The notes beneath the pieces were generated by a model that searched no databases, had not been told where the DNA came from, and worked only from the letters and a program-made list of their open reading frames with translations. From Pseudomonadota bacterium (GTDB lineage Bacteria > Pseudomonadota > Gammaproteobacteria > Steroidobacterales > Steroidobacteraceae), in the NCBI GenBank assembly GCA_023391335.1, contig JAEWBG010000045.1, positions 1 to 52,233 of the forward strand: a DNA stretch of 52,233 nucleotides, written 5' to 3'. A program made the translations under genes and the position numbers. Of this stretch, positions 41,901-50,825 are shown piece by piece. Positions within the stretch are counted from its first letter, which is position 1. Each line of letters opens with the position of its first letter.

Positions 41901-42317
41901 AATCAAAGCAGCAATTCCCAATGCCGCGGTGGAGGCCTTATCTACGAGCGTTGCGCCAGTTTCATTCTGCACATCTGCTACAACCAGCGGGCCGGTCTGC
42001 AGGCGCTGCATGAACTCTGGAAAATCTTGATATCGATGCGAACCACCGATAGGGGCCAACCCTTCGGCGTAATACTCGGGTCCAACGTGCGCGATGCCTT
42101 CCTCCCCCGACAAACGCGCGATCAAACACCGGTCGACGCGCAGGTGGGCCGCGAGCGAGCGGACGCACGTCAGGCCGATCGCCTCCTCGGTGAAGTTGGC
42201 TCGAAACGTATCGCTGAGCCTGAGAAGGAAGGGATCGGTTCCTGTCGCACTATCGATTGCCACTGCCAGCTCGCTCCATCCGGCAGCGGCGAGTAACGCA
42301 CCCGCTGCCGAGTCCAT
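38913..42317 (-). CDS. Hybrid HWE histidine kinase with multiple GAF and PAS domains
   Basis: An unusually large soluble sensor of about 1134 residues. Approximate domain order: GAF (20-165), PAS (175-300), GAF (310-460), GAF (470-640), PAS (650-780), HWE kinase dimerisation (LLAELQHRVRNIMAMIRSIA near 795), HWE ATPase with the WNE signature (LSFDWNEYG) and a C-terminal receiver (LVAEDDFYLASD, VVDINLGNGASF, LQKPVD). No transmembrane helix is visible. Three GAF modules suggest integration of several small-ligand or light signals; one could bind bilin or heme. ATG 42317 begins the first domain. Confidence 0.88.
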   Translation of the reverse strand: MDSAAGALLAAAGWSELAVAIDSATGTDPFLLRLSDTFRANFTEEAIGLTCVRSLAAHLRVDRCLIARLSGEEGIAHVGPEYYAEGLAPIGGSHRYQDFPEFMQRLQTGPLVVADVQNETGATLVDKASTAALGIAALIAVHLHRGEGNGIWALAVGTARPRRWTVDELRLVQNVAERTWGAIERARAETALRESEQRYRNLFETMGQGYAQLELIRDADGQAVDHRVLRVNPAFERLIGIPATDAEGRTGRELIPNLEDSITATYERVVRTGEPGHIEQAVASLNRWYDLRIYPAGGDRVTVLYEEITERKRAEAVLREREELKEFLLKLTDAFALTSDAEHIMQTASRHVGEYLRTDRTMYGEIEGEMGSRIGWVRAQHVRRGALLPNRVDYEAKAQGAISEQLRRGEPVVIADTARDARLDAKARDAFLAAATRALLVVSLIRNGREVVNFGVQHGEPREWTHTEVQLVSEVAERTWAAAERARAEARLRESEERQALVLKFSDSLRLLADSTRIQEEAARLLGERLDAGCVFYGEYDAGCVNLTVRAAYRRGDDLNLVGSHPIASPAVLEELMAGRTTIIEDVLTSPLFIETSRQRWLSRGFRSVVAVPIVRDGRLIASLTVADSWPREWTRDISLIEELAERIWSATERARVESALRESEERFRQFSEASSGALWIRDAATLNMEYVSPALEKIYGAEAGAFLGDIKKWAASIIPEDREHALAHIERARRGDSVVHEFRIQRPSDRAFRWIRNTDFPLRDEQGHVHRIGGIAEDITETKLAVEHQAILLAELQHRVRNIMAMIRSIAARTGEGAASVKEYAEAIAGRLLTLARVQALLTRAANAGVSIATILEEELGAQSQHGSEFTLSGPEIVLAPKAAEVLTLAVHELTTNALKYGALSTGKGRVSVSWTTIEKRGIPWLSFDWNEYGAQIDRVMLATSRRRGFGRELIEARIPYELGGRGQVEITSEGAQCHLEIPLKEGASILETDAPQRATLFGGVLDMSGEADLSGERILVAEDDFYLASDTARALRGAGADIVGPCASQTGARSVIDSSSPTAAVVDINLGNGASFELASELRWHGVPFVFITGYDQAVIPQDLADVPRLQKPVDLKQIVNVLASAITTYRA

Positions 42318-43018
42318 CGCTTCATGATCTTTTCGGTTGGACGAATCCCGACCTCCCGCCACCGAGTAAGTCTCACACGGGCCCGGACGTCGTAACGCGC
42401 GAAGCATGCGCAACCGCACGCGCGGTGTCTATTCGGAAGGAACACGGATTGAAAGCGATCGTTAGCCAGAACTCTTCAGTGACTAGTGACTTGTGACTGA
42501 TGACTAGCAAGACACTCCGGTCCCATTCCTATGCGCTACAAGGTGTTGCGTCCGTTCTGCTGTTCACTGTTGTCCGTTGTTCATGGCGGGCGGCAATCCG
42601 CTTAGCGGTTGACTGTTGAGCGTTAACGGTTTGCGGCAGACCCCGCTTTGCATTTGGCTTATGAGCGTTGACCGTTTTGAGCAGTTCGCACTTCGCGCGC
42701 CGTTCCCTGTCGCACATGGACGTGCTAGTGCCGCGAAAGGCAGGACGCCGTGAGCGGCCGTTTCTCGTTTCCCCAGTCCGCAGTCCCTAGTCCCTAGTCC
42801 CCATATATATGTATACCCGCCCCGCAGAAACCCATCGCGTCAGGGCGAAGGGCCGCATTTCGAGAAGCACGTCGCACTTGGTCGAGTAGGACGCAAGAGA
42901 CGGCGGACGCTGCCGATAGCGATTCAAACCTCTACGGCAAATGCATGACTTAATCCGCATTCAAAGATTCGCGGCGCGAGCATGATGCCCCTTTCGAATC
43001 GCCTCCGGATCACGTCTC
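42318..43018. other. 700-base gene-free region with tandem-repeat fragments
   Basis: No gene is supported; short frames here lack ribosome-binding sites and family resemblance. From 42476 there is a GTGACTAGTGACTTGTGACT run. GTTGACTGTTGAGCGTTAAC and GAGCGTTGACCGTT recur at about 42607-42680. CAGTCCGCAGTCCCTAGTCC, then CTAGTCCCC, lies at 42776-42802 followed by TATATATGTATA. An AT-rich patch at 42803-42814 inside GC-rich DNA is a candidate promoter or melting site. Confidence 0.6.
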
Positions 43019-44449
43019 GTGAAAGCAGCGACCGACAACGATAATTGGCGAGAAAAATACTTCGATAACTTGGCGCGGCTCGAGAAGGAACAGCAGCAAT
43101 TTCGCGCGTTCGAAGTCACGTTGAAACGACTCGCCGGCAGGCTGTGCACCGCTGCGCTCGGTCAATCGCCGAAGTTGGATGAGCAGCTCAAGAAGCTGCA
43201 GTCGGCAATTCGGCGCGATGCGTCTGCAGAAGAGCTCGAAAAGTTTACGCCGGCGTTGAGCGAGGCGATTCAAACGCTCGATCAGCCTGCCCCGAGCGCT
43301 CCCGCCGCTGTTGCGGTGAATGCGAGTTCGCCGCTTTCGAGTCCTTCGACTGTGTCGGGCTCCTCGATTCCCGCATCGCCTACAATTGCACCTCCCGCGC
43401 AAGTCCAGATACATCACGAGCTGCGTCCGATTCTGGCCGCAATCGCATCTGAGCTACGCCGCGATGAATTCTTCGCAAGCAAGCTCGATGCAGTGGACGC
43501 TCAGTTGGACGAGCTCACGGGCGAACGGCTCCAGGACGTGCTCTCGGCTTTGGCGGATCTCGTCGCGCAACGCATTTCACGTATCGAACGCGCCAAGCAG
43601 GAAGTTGAGGTGCTGCTCACGCACATGGTGGGCAAGCTCGATGAGATTGGTCGCTTCGTTGCGGAACAAAATCGCAGTCAAACTCAATCTCAGGCAAGTA
43701 GCGAAACGCTCAACATCCAACTCGCCGGAGAGATGAAGGCGATGGGCGAAAGTGTCGAGGCCGCCAACGATCTCACGCAAATCCGTGTGCAGGTGCGGTC
43801 GCGTTTGGACACTATCGATCGACACCTGCAGGAGTTCCGCGAGCGAGAAGCTGCACTGGCGCGCGAAATGCAGAACCGCAGCGAACAGATGCGTTCGCGC
43901 ATCACGGAGCTCGAATCGGAAGCTTCCCGACTACAGAACCAACTCAAGGACGAGCAGCGCCTCTCGAACGTCGATGCGCTGACCGGCGTTCCCAATCGCC
44001 TCGCATACGAGAAGCGCGTCGACGACGAGATGAAGCGTTGGAAGCGATTCAAGCAACCGACTTGCCTTGCGGTTTGGGATGTCGATCGCTTCAAAGCCAT
44101 CAACGACACGTATGGACATCGTGCCGGAGATCGAGTTCTGACGACACTTGCAAAGCATCTATCGTCCCGCGTGCGCAGCACCGACTTCCTCGCGCGTTAC
44201 GGCGGCGAAGAGTTCGTGATGCTTCTGCCCGGCACCACGCTTGCAGATGCGATGCGGCTCATCGATGAACTCCGCGAACTCGTCGGCAAGATCGGCTTTC
44301 ACTTTCGCGGCACGCCGGTGTCCGTCACCATTTCCGTGGGCGTCACTGCGTTTGTTGCGGACGACTCCGTTGGCGCCGCATTCGATCGCGCTGATAAGGC
44401 GCTCTATGGCGCTAAGCAGAGTGGGCGCAATCGGTGTGTAAGCGGATGA
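43019..44449 (+). CDS. Diguanylate cyclase with a long coiled-coil N-terminus
   Basis: A 476-residue protein. Residues 1-105 are helical and end in an Ala/Pro/Ser-rich linker. Residues 115-300 are largely charged helix, with coiled coil in QEFREREAALAREMQNRSEQ. The GGDEF domain (305-476) has the active site RYGGEEFVMLLPG and the inhibitory I-site RSTD five residues ahead, so product feedback by cyclic di-GMP is expected. No membrane segment is visible. The start is GTG 43019 without a clear ribosome-binding site, so the exact N-terminus is uncertain. Confidence 0.9.
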   Translation: MKAATDNDNWREKYFDNLARLEKEQQQFRAFEVTLKRLAGRLCTAALGQSPKLDEQLKKLQSAIRRDASAEELEKFTPALSEAIQTLDQPAPSAPAAVAVNASSPLSSPSTVSGSSIPASPTIAPPAQVQIHHELRPILAAIASELRRDEFFASKLDAVDAQLDELTGERLQDVLSALADLVAQRISRIERAKQEVEVLLTHMVGKLDEIGRFVAEQNRSQTQSQASSETLNIQLAGEMKAMGESVEAANDLTQIRVQVRSRLDTIDRHLQEFREREAALAREMQNRSEQMRSRITELESEASRLQNQLKDEQRLSNVDALTGVPNRLAYEKRVDDEMKRWKRFKQPTCLAVWDVDRFKAINDTYGHRAGDRVLTTLAKHLSSRVRSTDFLARYGGEEFVMLLPGTTLADAMRLIDELRELVGKIGFHFRGTPVSVTISVGVTAFVADDSVGAAFDRADKALYGAKQSGRNRCVSG

Positions 44450-44465
44450 CGCGAAATCCGCGACA

Positions 44466-44662
44466 GACGACTTCGTCGTCGAGAAGGACGGGCGTCGGGA
44501 AAGATCGCTGACGCGATCGGGATGGACGTGCGTCGGGACGGAATCAGATGCAACGACGGATCGCTGTGCGATCAGGATGACATCCGTCAGGTAGGATGCT
44601 TCGCATCAGGAAGGACTAGCGTCAGGTCAGAATCAGACGCAACGACGGATCGCTGTGCGATC
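44466..44662 (+). repeat. Large array of about ten short palindromes with 6-base linkers (copy 5)
   Basis: In order: GACGACTTCGTCGTC, GAGAAG, GACGGGCGTC, GGGAAA, GATCGCTGACGCGATC, GGGATG, GACGTGCGTC, GGGACG, then GAATCAGATGCAACGACG joined to GATCGCTGTGCGATC, AGGAT, GACATCCGTC, AGGTAG, GATGCTTCGCATC, AGGAAG, GACTAGCGTC, AGGTCA, and again GAATCAGACGCAACGACG with GATCGCTGTGCGATC. The 33-base composite at 44541-44573 and 44630-44662 is repeated with one mismatch. The array starts 17 bases after the diguanylate cyclase stop. No coding potential is evident. Confidence 0.88.
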
Positions 44663-44751
44663 GGGTGTGGCTCAAATCGTCCTGCTTCAAAACCTCAAAT
44701 GCAGAACGCTGCTTAAACTTTGGGCGACAACTAGCTTGACAGCTGCCGTCT

Positions 44752-44873
44752 GACATCCTGTCAATCCTGTTCATCCTGTCCAAGATTTCTTTGCTCTGCT
44801 CCGGATGGCTCCGGATACAGAGAGGAGAATGGTAGACAGGGTTAACAAGATGAACAGGATGAACAGGATGAAA
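44752..44873. repeat. CATCCTGTCAATCCTGTTCATCC inverted element
   Basis: Left arm GACATCCTGTCAATCCTGTT then CATCCTGTCCAAGATTTCTT (44752-44790) faces right arm ACAGGGTTAACAAGATGAAC then AGGATGAACAGGATG (44836-44871). It can fold into a long hairpin and is related to the elements at 9000-9080 and 30267-30426. Confidence 0.8.
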
Positions 44874-44950
44874 ACGCGAGGGCTCTGGCTAGTCACCAAT
44901 CACAAGTCAGCAGTCACTCAGGAATTCTGGCCTGGGCACCAGTGCTCGCG

Positions 44951-45128
44951 TGCCAATGGCTACCTTGGCCCGCAGGGCTCGCCTCTTCTTCTTGTTCTAC
45001 TCTTGCCTGCCGTTAGGCTTCCTTGCCCGGAGGGCTTGCTTGCCAATGGCTACCTTGCCCGTAGGGCTCGCCTCTTGTTCTTATCCGATCCCCGATCCAC
45101 GATCCCCGATCCACGATCCCCGATCCAC
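44951..45128. repeat. Two copies of a CCAATGGCTACCTTG motif and a 14-base tandem repeat
   Basis: TGCCAATGGCTACCTTGGCC (44951-44970) then GCAGGGCTCGCCTCTT recurs as TGCCAATGGCTACCTTGCCC (45041-45060) then GTAGGGCTCGCCTCTTG. A related GGCTACCTTGCC block sits at 27324-27350. At 45087-45128 the unit GATCCCCGATCCAC is repeated three times exactly, just before the end of the OmpR-type regulator gene. No gene is present in 44450-45131. Confidence 0.85.
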
Positions 45129-45131
45129 GAA

Positions 45132-45866
45132 TCACGAACCCCGTTTCTCCCCCGGCTGCTCCGCCACAAACTTGTAGCCGAGTCCCCGAACGGTCAGCAG
45201 ATGGCGCGGTTTAGTCGGATCGGGTTCGATGTAGCGGCGCAGGCGCACGATGAAATTGTCGATAGCGCGCGTGTCCAAATCCTTCGGCAGGCCCCACACC
45301 TCTTGCAGGATTTTCTGCCGGGAGACCGCCGAGCCTTGGTGATTGATGAGATATCTCAACAGCTCCAATTCCATGAGCGTCAATCGATGCACGGCCGTTG
45401 GCGTTCGCAATTCGAGGGCATCGCAATCGAGTGTGTTGCCCGCGAAGCGGATGACTGAATCGGTTTCCTTCGGCGAGGGCGCGGTGTTGCGACTCCATTC
45501 TTGGCGCCGCAGCAGGCTGTTCACTCGGGCCAGCAATATTTTTAAATCGAAGGGCTTCGGCAGATAGTCATCGACACCACTGCCGAAACCTTTCAAGACA
45601 TCGTCGGGACGACCCAAAGCGGTCAACATCAGGATGGGCATGAATCGGCCGGCCTGCCGCAATTGTGTCGCGACTTCGAAGCCATCGATGCCGGGCAACA
45701 TGACATCCAACACCACCAGATCGGTCGAATCGGCCTGCGATAAGAGTCTGCTCAGCGCAGGTTCGCCAGCTTCGAAGACCTCGACTTCGTGCCCTTCCGC
45801 TTCGAGATTGAAGCGCAGTCCGTGCGCAATGTGGGTTTCATCCTCGACGATGACGATCCGGCTCAT
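45132..45866 (-). CDS. OmpR family response regulator
   Basis: A 244-residue regulator. The receiver has VEDE, phosphoacceptor Asp54 in LVVLDVMLPGIDG and the Lys of DYLPKPFD. The C-terminal winged helix has LTLMELELLRYLINHQGSAV, then a recognition helix DNFIVRLRRYIEPDP and a wing HLLTVRGLGYKF. It starts inside the stop of the kinase gene (ATGA) and is its partner. Promoter targets are unknown; the desaturase gene beyond the kinase on the same strand may be one. Confidence 0.92.
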   Translation of the reverse strand: MSRIVIVEDETHIAHGLRFNLEAEGHEVEVFEAGEPALSRLLSQADSTDLVVLDVMLPGIDGFEVATQLRQAGRFMPILMLTALGRPDDVLKGFGSGVDDYLPKPFDLKILLARVNSLLRRQEWSRNTAPSPKETDSVIRFAGNTLDCDALELRTPTAVHRLTLMELELLRYLINHQGSAVSRQKILQEVWGLPKDLDTRAIDNFIVRLRRYIEPDPTKPRHLLTVRGLGYKFVAEQPGEKRGS

Positions 45867-46759
45867 TGATTCACGAGCCTGGGCAAACGCAACGTGATGG
45901 TCGTGCCGCGTCCCTCTCCTTCACTGTCCGCCACGGCGCTGCCGCGATGTTTGCGCACGATCGTGTCAACGATGAACAAGCCCAACCCAGTCCCTTTCGC
46001 ACGCGTTCGGTGGCGATCGCCTCGATAGAAGCGCTTGAACACGCGCTTGAGATCGGCAGCGGCGATTCCGAGACCATGATCGCTCACCGAGATGATCACC
46101 GACTCTCCTTCAGCGCGAACGTCGATGCGAATCTTCGGTCCGTCGGGCGAATACTTGACGGCGTTGTCGATCAAGTTCGTGATCGCGACGCGCATTTCCT
46201 CTGCATCGCCCATGATGGACGTCGCGTCCTCATCGTTCGTAAGCGAGACGGCCAGCTGCTCAGGTTCGAGGTGATAGCGCCTGCGCGCTTCGTCTGCGCA
46301 TTCGCCTGCAAGGGAAGCAAGTTGCACCGGTGCTCGACGTTTCTCGCCACGTTGCTTGCTTTCGGCGGCGCGCAGGACTTGATCGACTGTGACGATCAAT
46401 CGCTCGGTGTCCTCTCGCATCAAGCGGTAGAACTCTTGCTTCTTTTCTTCGGGAATCTCGCGCGATTGCAATGTTTCGATATGCATCCGCAGCGAAGCCA
46501 GTGGAGTGCGCAACTCGTGCGTAACGGCGTTGAGAAAGCTGTCCTGCTGCTCGTTGCGGCGCACTTCACGCACTAGAAATATGGTGTTCAGAATCATCCC
46601 CGCGATGATCAATGCGAACAGAACGATTCCGATGACGAGAGGAACGACGCCGCGCCAGTGGAGAATCCACGTGATATTGAGGCCGACGGCCACGGCAACC
46701 AGCAGGCTGCCGAGGACAATGAAGAACGCGATGGCCCTGTTGCGGCGTGTGATGCGCAT
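45863..46759 (-). CDS. Sensor histidine kinase without a large sensor domain
   Basis: A 298-residue kinase with two transmembrane helices (about 10-30 and 40-62) joined by a very short periplasmic loop (NITWILHWRGVVP). The phosphoacceptor His81 follows in SFLNAVTHELRTPLASLRM, and the ATPase has LIDNAVKYSPDG, VSDHGLGI and GTGLGLFIVDTI. With nine or so periplasmic residues it is an intramembrane-sensing type that may respond to membrane state or a partner protein. It is first in a two-gene operon with the OmpR-type regulator. Confidence 0.92.
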   Translation of the reverse strand: MRITRRNRAIAFFIVLGSLLVAVAVGLNITWILHWRGVVPLVIGIVLFALIIAGMILNTIFLVREVRRNEQQDSFLNAVTHELRTPLASLRMHIETLQSREIPEEKKQEFYRLMREDTERLIVTVDQVLRAAESKQRGEKRRAPVQLASLAGECADEARRRYHLEPEQLAVSLTNDEDATSIMGDAEEMRVAITNLIDNAVKYSPDGPKIRIDVRAEGESVIISVSDHGLGIAAADLKRVFKRFYRGDRHRTRAKGTGLGLFIVDTIVRKHRGSAVADSEGEGRGTTITLRLPRLVNQ

Positions 46760-46802
46760 ATCGTGCGAGTTTATCGCACGATATGCGGCAGCCGCTCAGC
46801 AG

Positions 46803-47846
<1,044 letters not shown>

Positions 47847-48048
47847 GTGTGCCGGTGGAACCCGCGCCCGTGCCGAGACCTCGACCCAAAAAGACCGACA
47901 CCGTCACATGGCGACGTATCTATCTATTGAGGCATGGCACACTGCCCATTCGGTTGGCCTGTGCAACCGAGCCAGGATTCAGAACGACCGCACGCCGCGA
48001 TGGTCGATCGTCAACGCTCCTCATTTGCCATCTGTGGATGGAGGCCTC

Positions 48049-48414
48049 ATGAGCAACTCATCCGAAATCGCCAAACGCGCCGCCCTACAGTTCGTGCTCT
48101 CGAGCGATATGCCATCGGAGCACAAAGCGGTGATCCTCGAAGGGCTCAGAGACTCACTTGCGAACGATGCGTCGGTGCCTGCGGCGCGAGTCCCAGAACC
48201 CGAATGGAATCCGCATGACGAGACCGAGATCCATGAGTTTCTCGCCGGCAAGCTGGCTCACGGCTGGCAGCACGCGGATGAACTCGTGATGGCGCTGTCG
48301 GCGCGTCTACACCGCGAACCCGATGCAGTGCGGCGCAAAGCCGTCGAGTTGGGCCACGGAGCGAGCGTCGATTACAGACTCGCGCGTCGCGCTGCAGACG
48401 AAGCTCAGCAATAG
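48049..48414 (+). CDS. Small cytoplasmic protein of unknown function
   Basis: A 121-residue charged, mainly helical protein (SEIAKRAALQFVLSSDMPSE, EFLAGKLAHGWQHADELVMA). I recognise no family. ATG 48049 has GGAGG seven bases upstream, which marks it as a translated gene despite its lack of relatives. It stands about 97 bases before the next unknown gene. Confidence 0.65.
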   Translation: MSNSSEIAKRAALQFVLSSDMPSEHKAVILEGLRDSLANDASVPAARVPEPEWNPHDETEIHEFLAGKLAHGWQHADELVMALSARLHREPDAVRRKAVELGHGASVDYRLARRAADEAQQ

Positions 48415-48511
48415 GATCTCGTCCGCGAACCTCGATGCAAATAGTCCGTCACGAGCCGCCTGCACGGATCGGCATCCCAGAACTTACAAGAACAATTCAG
48501 GACGGACCAGG

Positions 48512-48925
48512 ATGAAGGGCATGGTTGCGATGTTTCGCGATTCGCGAGCCGAAGGCGCTCGCGATTTGTTTTCGTGTTCGATTGCCGGCTGGCGCTTGTT
48601 GCAGGAACTCGCGCTCATCGGTGGGTGGAATCCACTTGGGACGACGTACGTCACCGGCGGGAAAGAGATCGAAGAAGCGGCCCTGCGAGACTATCAGCCC
48701 GGCGCAGCGCTAGACGTCAAACGGATCCAGCACGACGACGCCATCGGCTGGGCAACGGCGCTTCACTTGGCTAAAGAACGCCCGCAGCACCAAGCTCAAT
48801 TCGAAGCGATCATCGCTGCGAAGTCGTGGCAGCTCGAAGGGTCCGAACAGCCATCCACACTGATCGATGAATTCGCTCAATATGCCTACGGCGGCTCGTT
48901 CGACTTTGTTCTGGGGGACGCGTGA
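48512..48925 (+). CDS. Small protein of unknown function
   Basis: A 137-residue protein beginning MKGMVAMFRDSRAEGARDLF, with LRDYQPGAALDVKRIQHDDA in the middle. No family recognised. AGGACGG precedes ATG 48512 by about seven bases. Its stop overlaps the next gene's GTG start by four bases, so it belongs to a coupled unit with the DUF4861 gene. The start site excludes upstream frame 48323-48511. Confidence 0.65.
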   Translation: MKGMVAMFRDSRAEGARDLFSCSIAGWRLLQELALIGGWNPLGTTYVTGGKEIEEAALRDYQPGAALDVKRIQHDDAIGWATALHLAKERPQHQAQFEAIIAAKSWQLEGSEQPSTLIDEFAQYAYGGSFDFVLGDA

Positions 48926-50139
48926 GAACCAACGGCCACATGCGACAACATCTTTTCCAAGCAAGCGCCTTGTTCTTCTCGTTAGCAATCGGGACGGCTC
49001 ATGCGGCAACAATTAAGGCGCGGCGAACAGCTGAAACTGACCGCCCCGCCGCGGTCATCGTCGTTCCCTTCGCGAAGATCAGCGAAGTGCTCCCGGACGC
49101 ACGCATGTTTCACCTGAAGATAAGAGACAGTGCTGGAAAGGAATTGCCGCTCCAAGTCACGAACTACGAGCACGACCACCACGGCGCTCACTACGATGAC
49201 CTGGTGTTTCAGTACGACTTCAAACGCAACGAGCGCGAGGCGACGTTTACGCTCGAGACGACTTCAGAAACAACCCCGCCGATCCCATCGAAGGTGTACG
49301 CGCGCTTTGTGCCGGAGCGATTCGACGACTTCGCGTGGGAGAACGATCGGATCGGCCATCGCGTTTACGGACCTGCGCTCAATTCGCCTGCGGCCGCGGC
49401 AGTCGGCGAGCGCTTGCGTGCAAGCGGCGTGGATGTGTGGGGCAAGCGGGTTACGTACTCGGTGATCGATCGCTGGTATTTGAAGGGGCACGATCAATTT
49501 CACAAAGATGGTGAAGGTGAAGGGCTAGATCTCTACAGCATCGGCGGCTCGCGCGGCGCGGGCGGCACAGGCATTTGGGACGGCAAGACGCTTAGCACGT
49601 CCGATAATTTTTCCGCGCGGCGAGTGCTTGCGAATGGCCCACTTCGTGCGGTGTTCGAGCTGGATTACGCGCCGTGGCGTGCGGGCGCTGTTTCGGTTAC
49701 GGAGCACAAGCGGTTCATTGTCGATGCGGGCCGCAATTTCGATGAGGTCACGAGTACGCTTGCTTTCACCGGCGCGCCACAAATGCTCGCCATCGGCATC
49801 ACTCATCACCCGAAAACCCAAACCGTGGTGAACAAGAACGCGAAAGGCCGCTATATGAGTGTGTGGGAGAACAGTGCGGATGGCGGGCTTGGAATCGCAG
49901 TCATACTCGCACCGGATGTCGAGAGTGCCGGCTTCGCGGAAGAGCCCATCGGATCGAAAGGTGAATTCGGCAATTACTTGTTACTCGTCAAAGCTCCCGC
50001 ATCGAAACCGATCCACTACTACTTGGGGACGGGCTGGGACCGCAGCGGACAGTTCAAATCCAAGGATGATTGGGACCGCTATGTGGCCGATTTCGTTTCA
50101 CGCGTGAATGATCCTGTCGATGTGTCGGTTTCAAAGTAG
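48922..50139 (+). CDS. Exported DUF4861 family protein
   Basis: A 405-residue protein. An N-terminal hydrophobic signal (MRQHLFQASALFFSLAIGTA, then HAA) follows either GTG 48922 or ATG 48940. The body carries the conserved DUF4861 segments DFAWENDRIGHRVYGPAL, DVWGKRVTYSVIDRWYL, FHKDGEGEGLDLYSIG and RRVLANGPLRAVFELDYAPW. DUF4861 proteins often accompany polysaccharide-degradation genes in other bacteria, but none is visible here. The GTG is favoured because it couples to the previous gene. Confidence 0.85.
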   Translation: MRTNGHMRQHLFQASALFFSLAIGTAHAATIKARRTAETDRPAAVIVVPFAKISEVLPDARMFHLKIRDSAGKELPLQVTNYEHDHHGAHYDDLVFQYDFKRNEREATFTLETTSETTPPIPSKVYARFVPERFDDFAWENDRIGHRVYGPALNSPAAAAVGERLRASGVDVWGKRVTYSVIDRWYLKGHDQFHKDGEGEGLDLYSIGGSRGAGGTGIWDGKTLSTSDNFSARRVLANGPLRAVFELDYAPWRAGAVSVTEHKRFIVDAGRNFDEVTSTLAFTGAPQMLAIGITHHPKTQTVVNKNAKGRYMSVWENSADGGLGIAVILAPDVESAGFAEEPIGSKGEFGNYLLLVKAPASKPIHYYLGTGWDRSGQFKSKDDWDRYVADFVSRVNDPVDVSVSK

Positions 50140-50141
50140 AC

Positions 50142-50825
50142 GTGGACACCGAATCCCTTCGTATCCGCTTCGACGATCATGACGTTTCCGGATTGTTGAT
50201 CGAACCGGAAGATGCCAGAGCGTGCTTCGTATTTGCGCACGGTGCGGGCGCAGGAATGACGCATCGATTGATGTCGAGGATTGCGGAGAGCCTGGCGCTG
50301 CGCGGCGTTGCCACACTGCGTTATCAGTTTCCGTATATGGAAAGCGGGTCCAAACGAACAGATCCACCGCCGCTCTGTCATGCCACTGTCCGAGCCGCTG
50401 TGAATCTCGCCGCAGAACGTGTGCCGGATATTCCTTTGTTCGCCGGCGGAAGATCGTTCGGCGGTCGCATGACTTCCCAAGCACAGGCGTTGATGCCGCT
50501 GCGGAACGTCCGCGGTTTGATCTTCTTGGGATTTCCGCTGCATCCGGCAGGCAAACCATCCATTGACCGAGCGAAACACTTGGCCGATGTGAAGATTCCA
50601 ATGCTTTTCGTGCAAGGTACGCGCGATGATTTTGCGCATCTCGATCTATTGCGACCGATCTTGAACTCGCTCGGAGCGCTAGCGACACTTCATTTGTTGA
50701 AAGAGGCTGATCACTCCTTCCACGCCCTCGCACGCAGCGGTCGCAAGGATGCGGAAGTGAACGATGAAGCATGCGATGCGATTGCACGGTGGTGCTCGAA
50801 ACGCTCGACCAACGCCGCACGCTAG
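50142..50825 (+). CDS. Alpha/beta hydrolase (KANL3/Tex30 or dienelactone-hydrolase-like)
   Basis: A 227-residue hydrolase. ACFVFAHGAGAGMTHRLMSR gives the oxyanion region, FAGGRSFGGRMTSQ the nucleophile Ser elbow, QGTRDDFAHLD the acid and KEADHSFHAL the His. This matches the KANL3/Tex30 group of dienelactone-hydrolase-like proteins. The GTG start at 50142 lies three bases after the DUF4861 stop, so they are co-transcribed. The substrate is unknown. Confidence 0.88.
   Translation: MDTESLRIRFDDHDVSGLLIEPEDARACFVFAHGAGAGMTHRLMSRIAESLALRGVATLRYQFPYMESGSKRTDPPPLCHATVRAAVNLAAERVPDIPLFAGGRSFGGRMTSQAQALMPLRNVRGLIFLGFPLHPAGKPSIDRAKHLADVKIPMLFVQGTRDDFAHLDLLRPILNSLGALATLHLLKEADHSFHALARSGRKDAEVNDEACDAIARWCSKRSTNAAR

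Noticed and set aside
41175..42296. Long plus-strand frame of 373 codons opposite the HWE kinase
   Set aside because: The minus-strand frame has clear GAF/PAS/kinase motifs; the plus frame is antisense shadow in GC-rich DNA.
42257..42717. Small frames in the 42.3-43.0 kb gap
   Set aside because: They consist of translated tandem-repeat and low-complexity DNA without ribosome-binding sites.
44466..44662. CRISPR-like array
   Set aside because: The constant element is only about six bases, the variable parts are palindromes rather than unique spacers, unit length varies and no cas gene is visible in the window.
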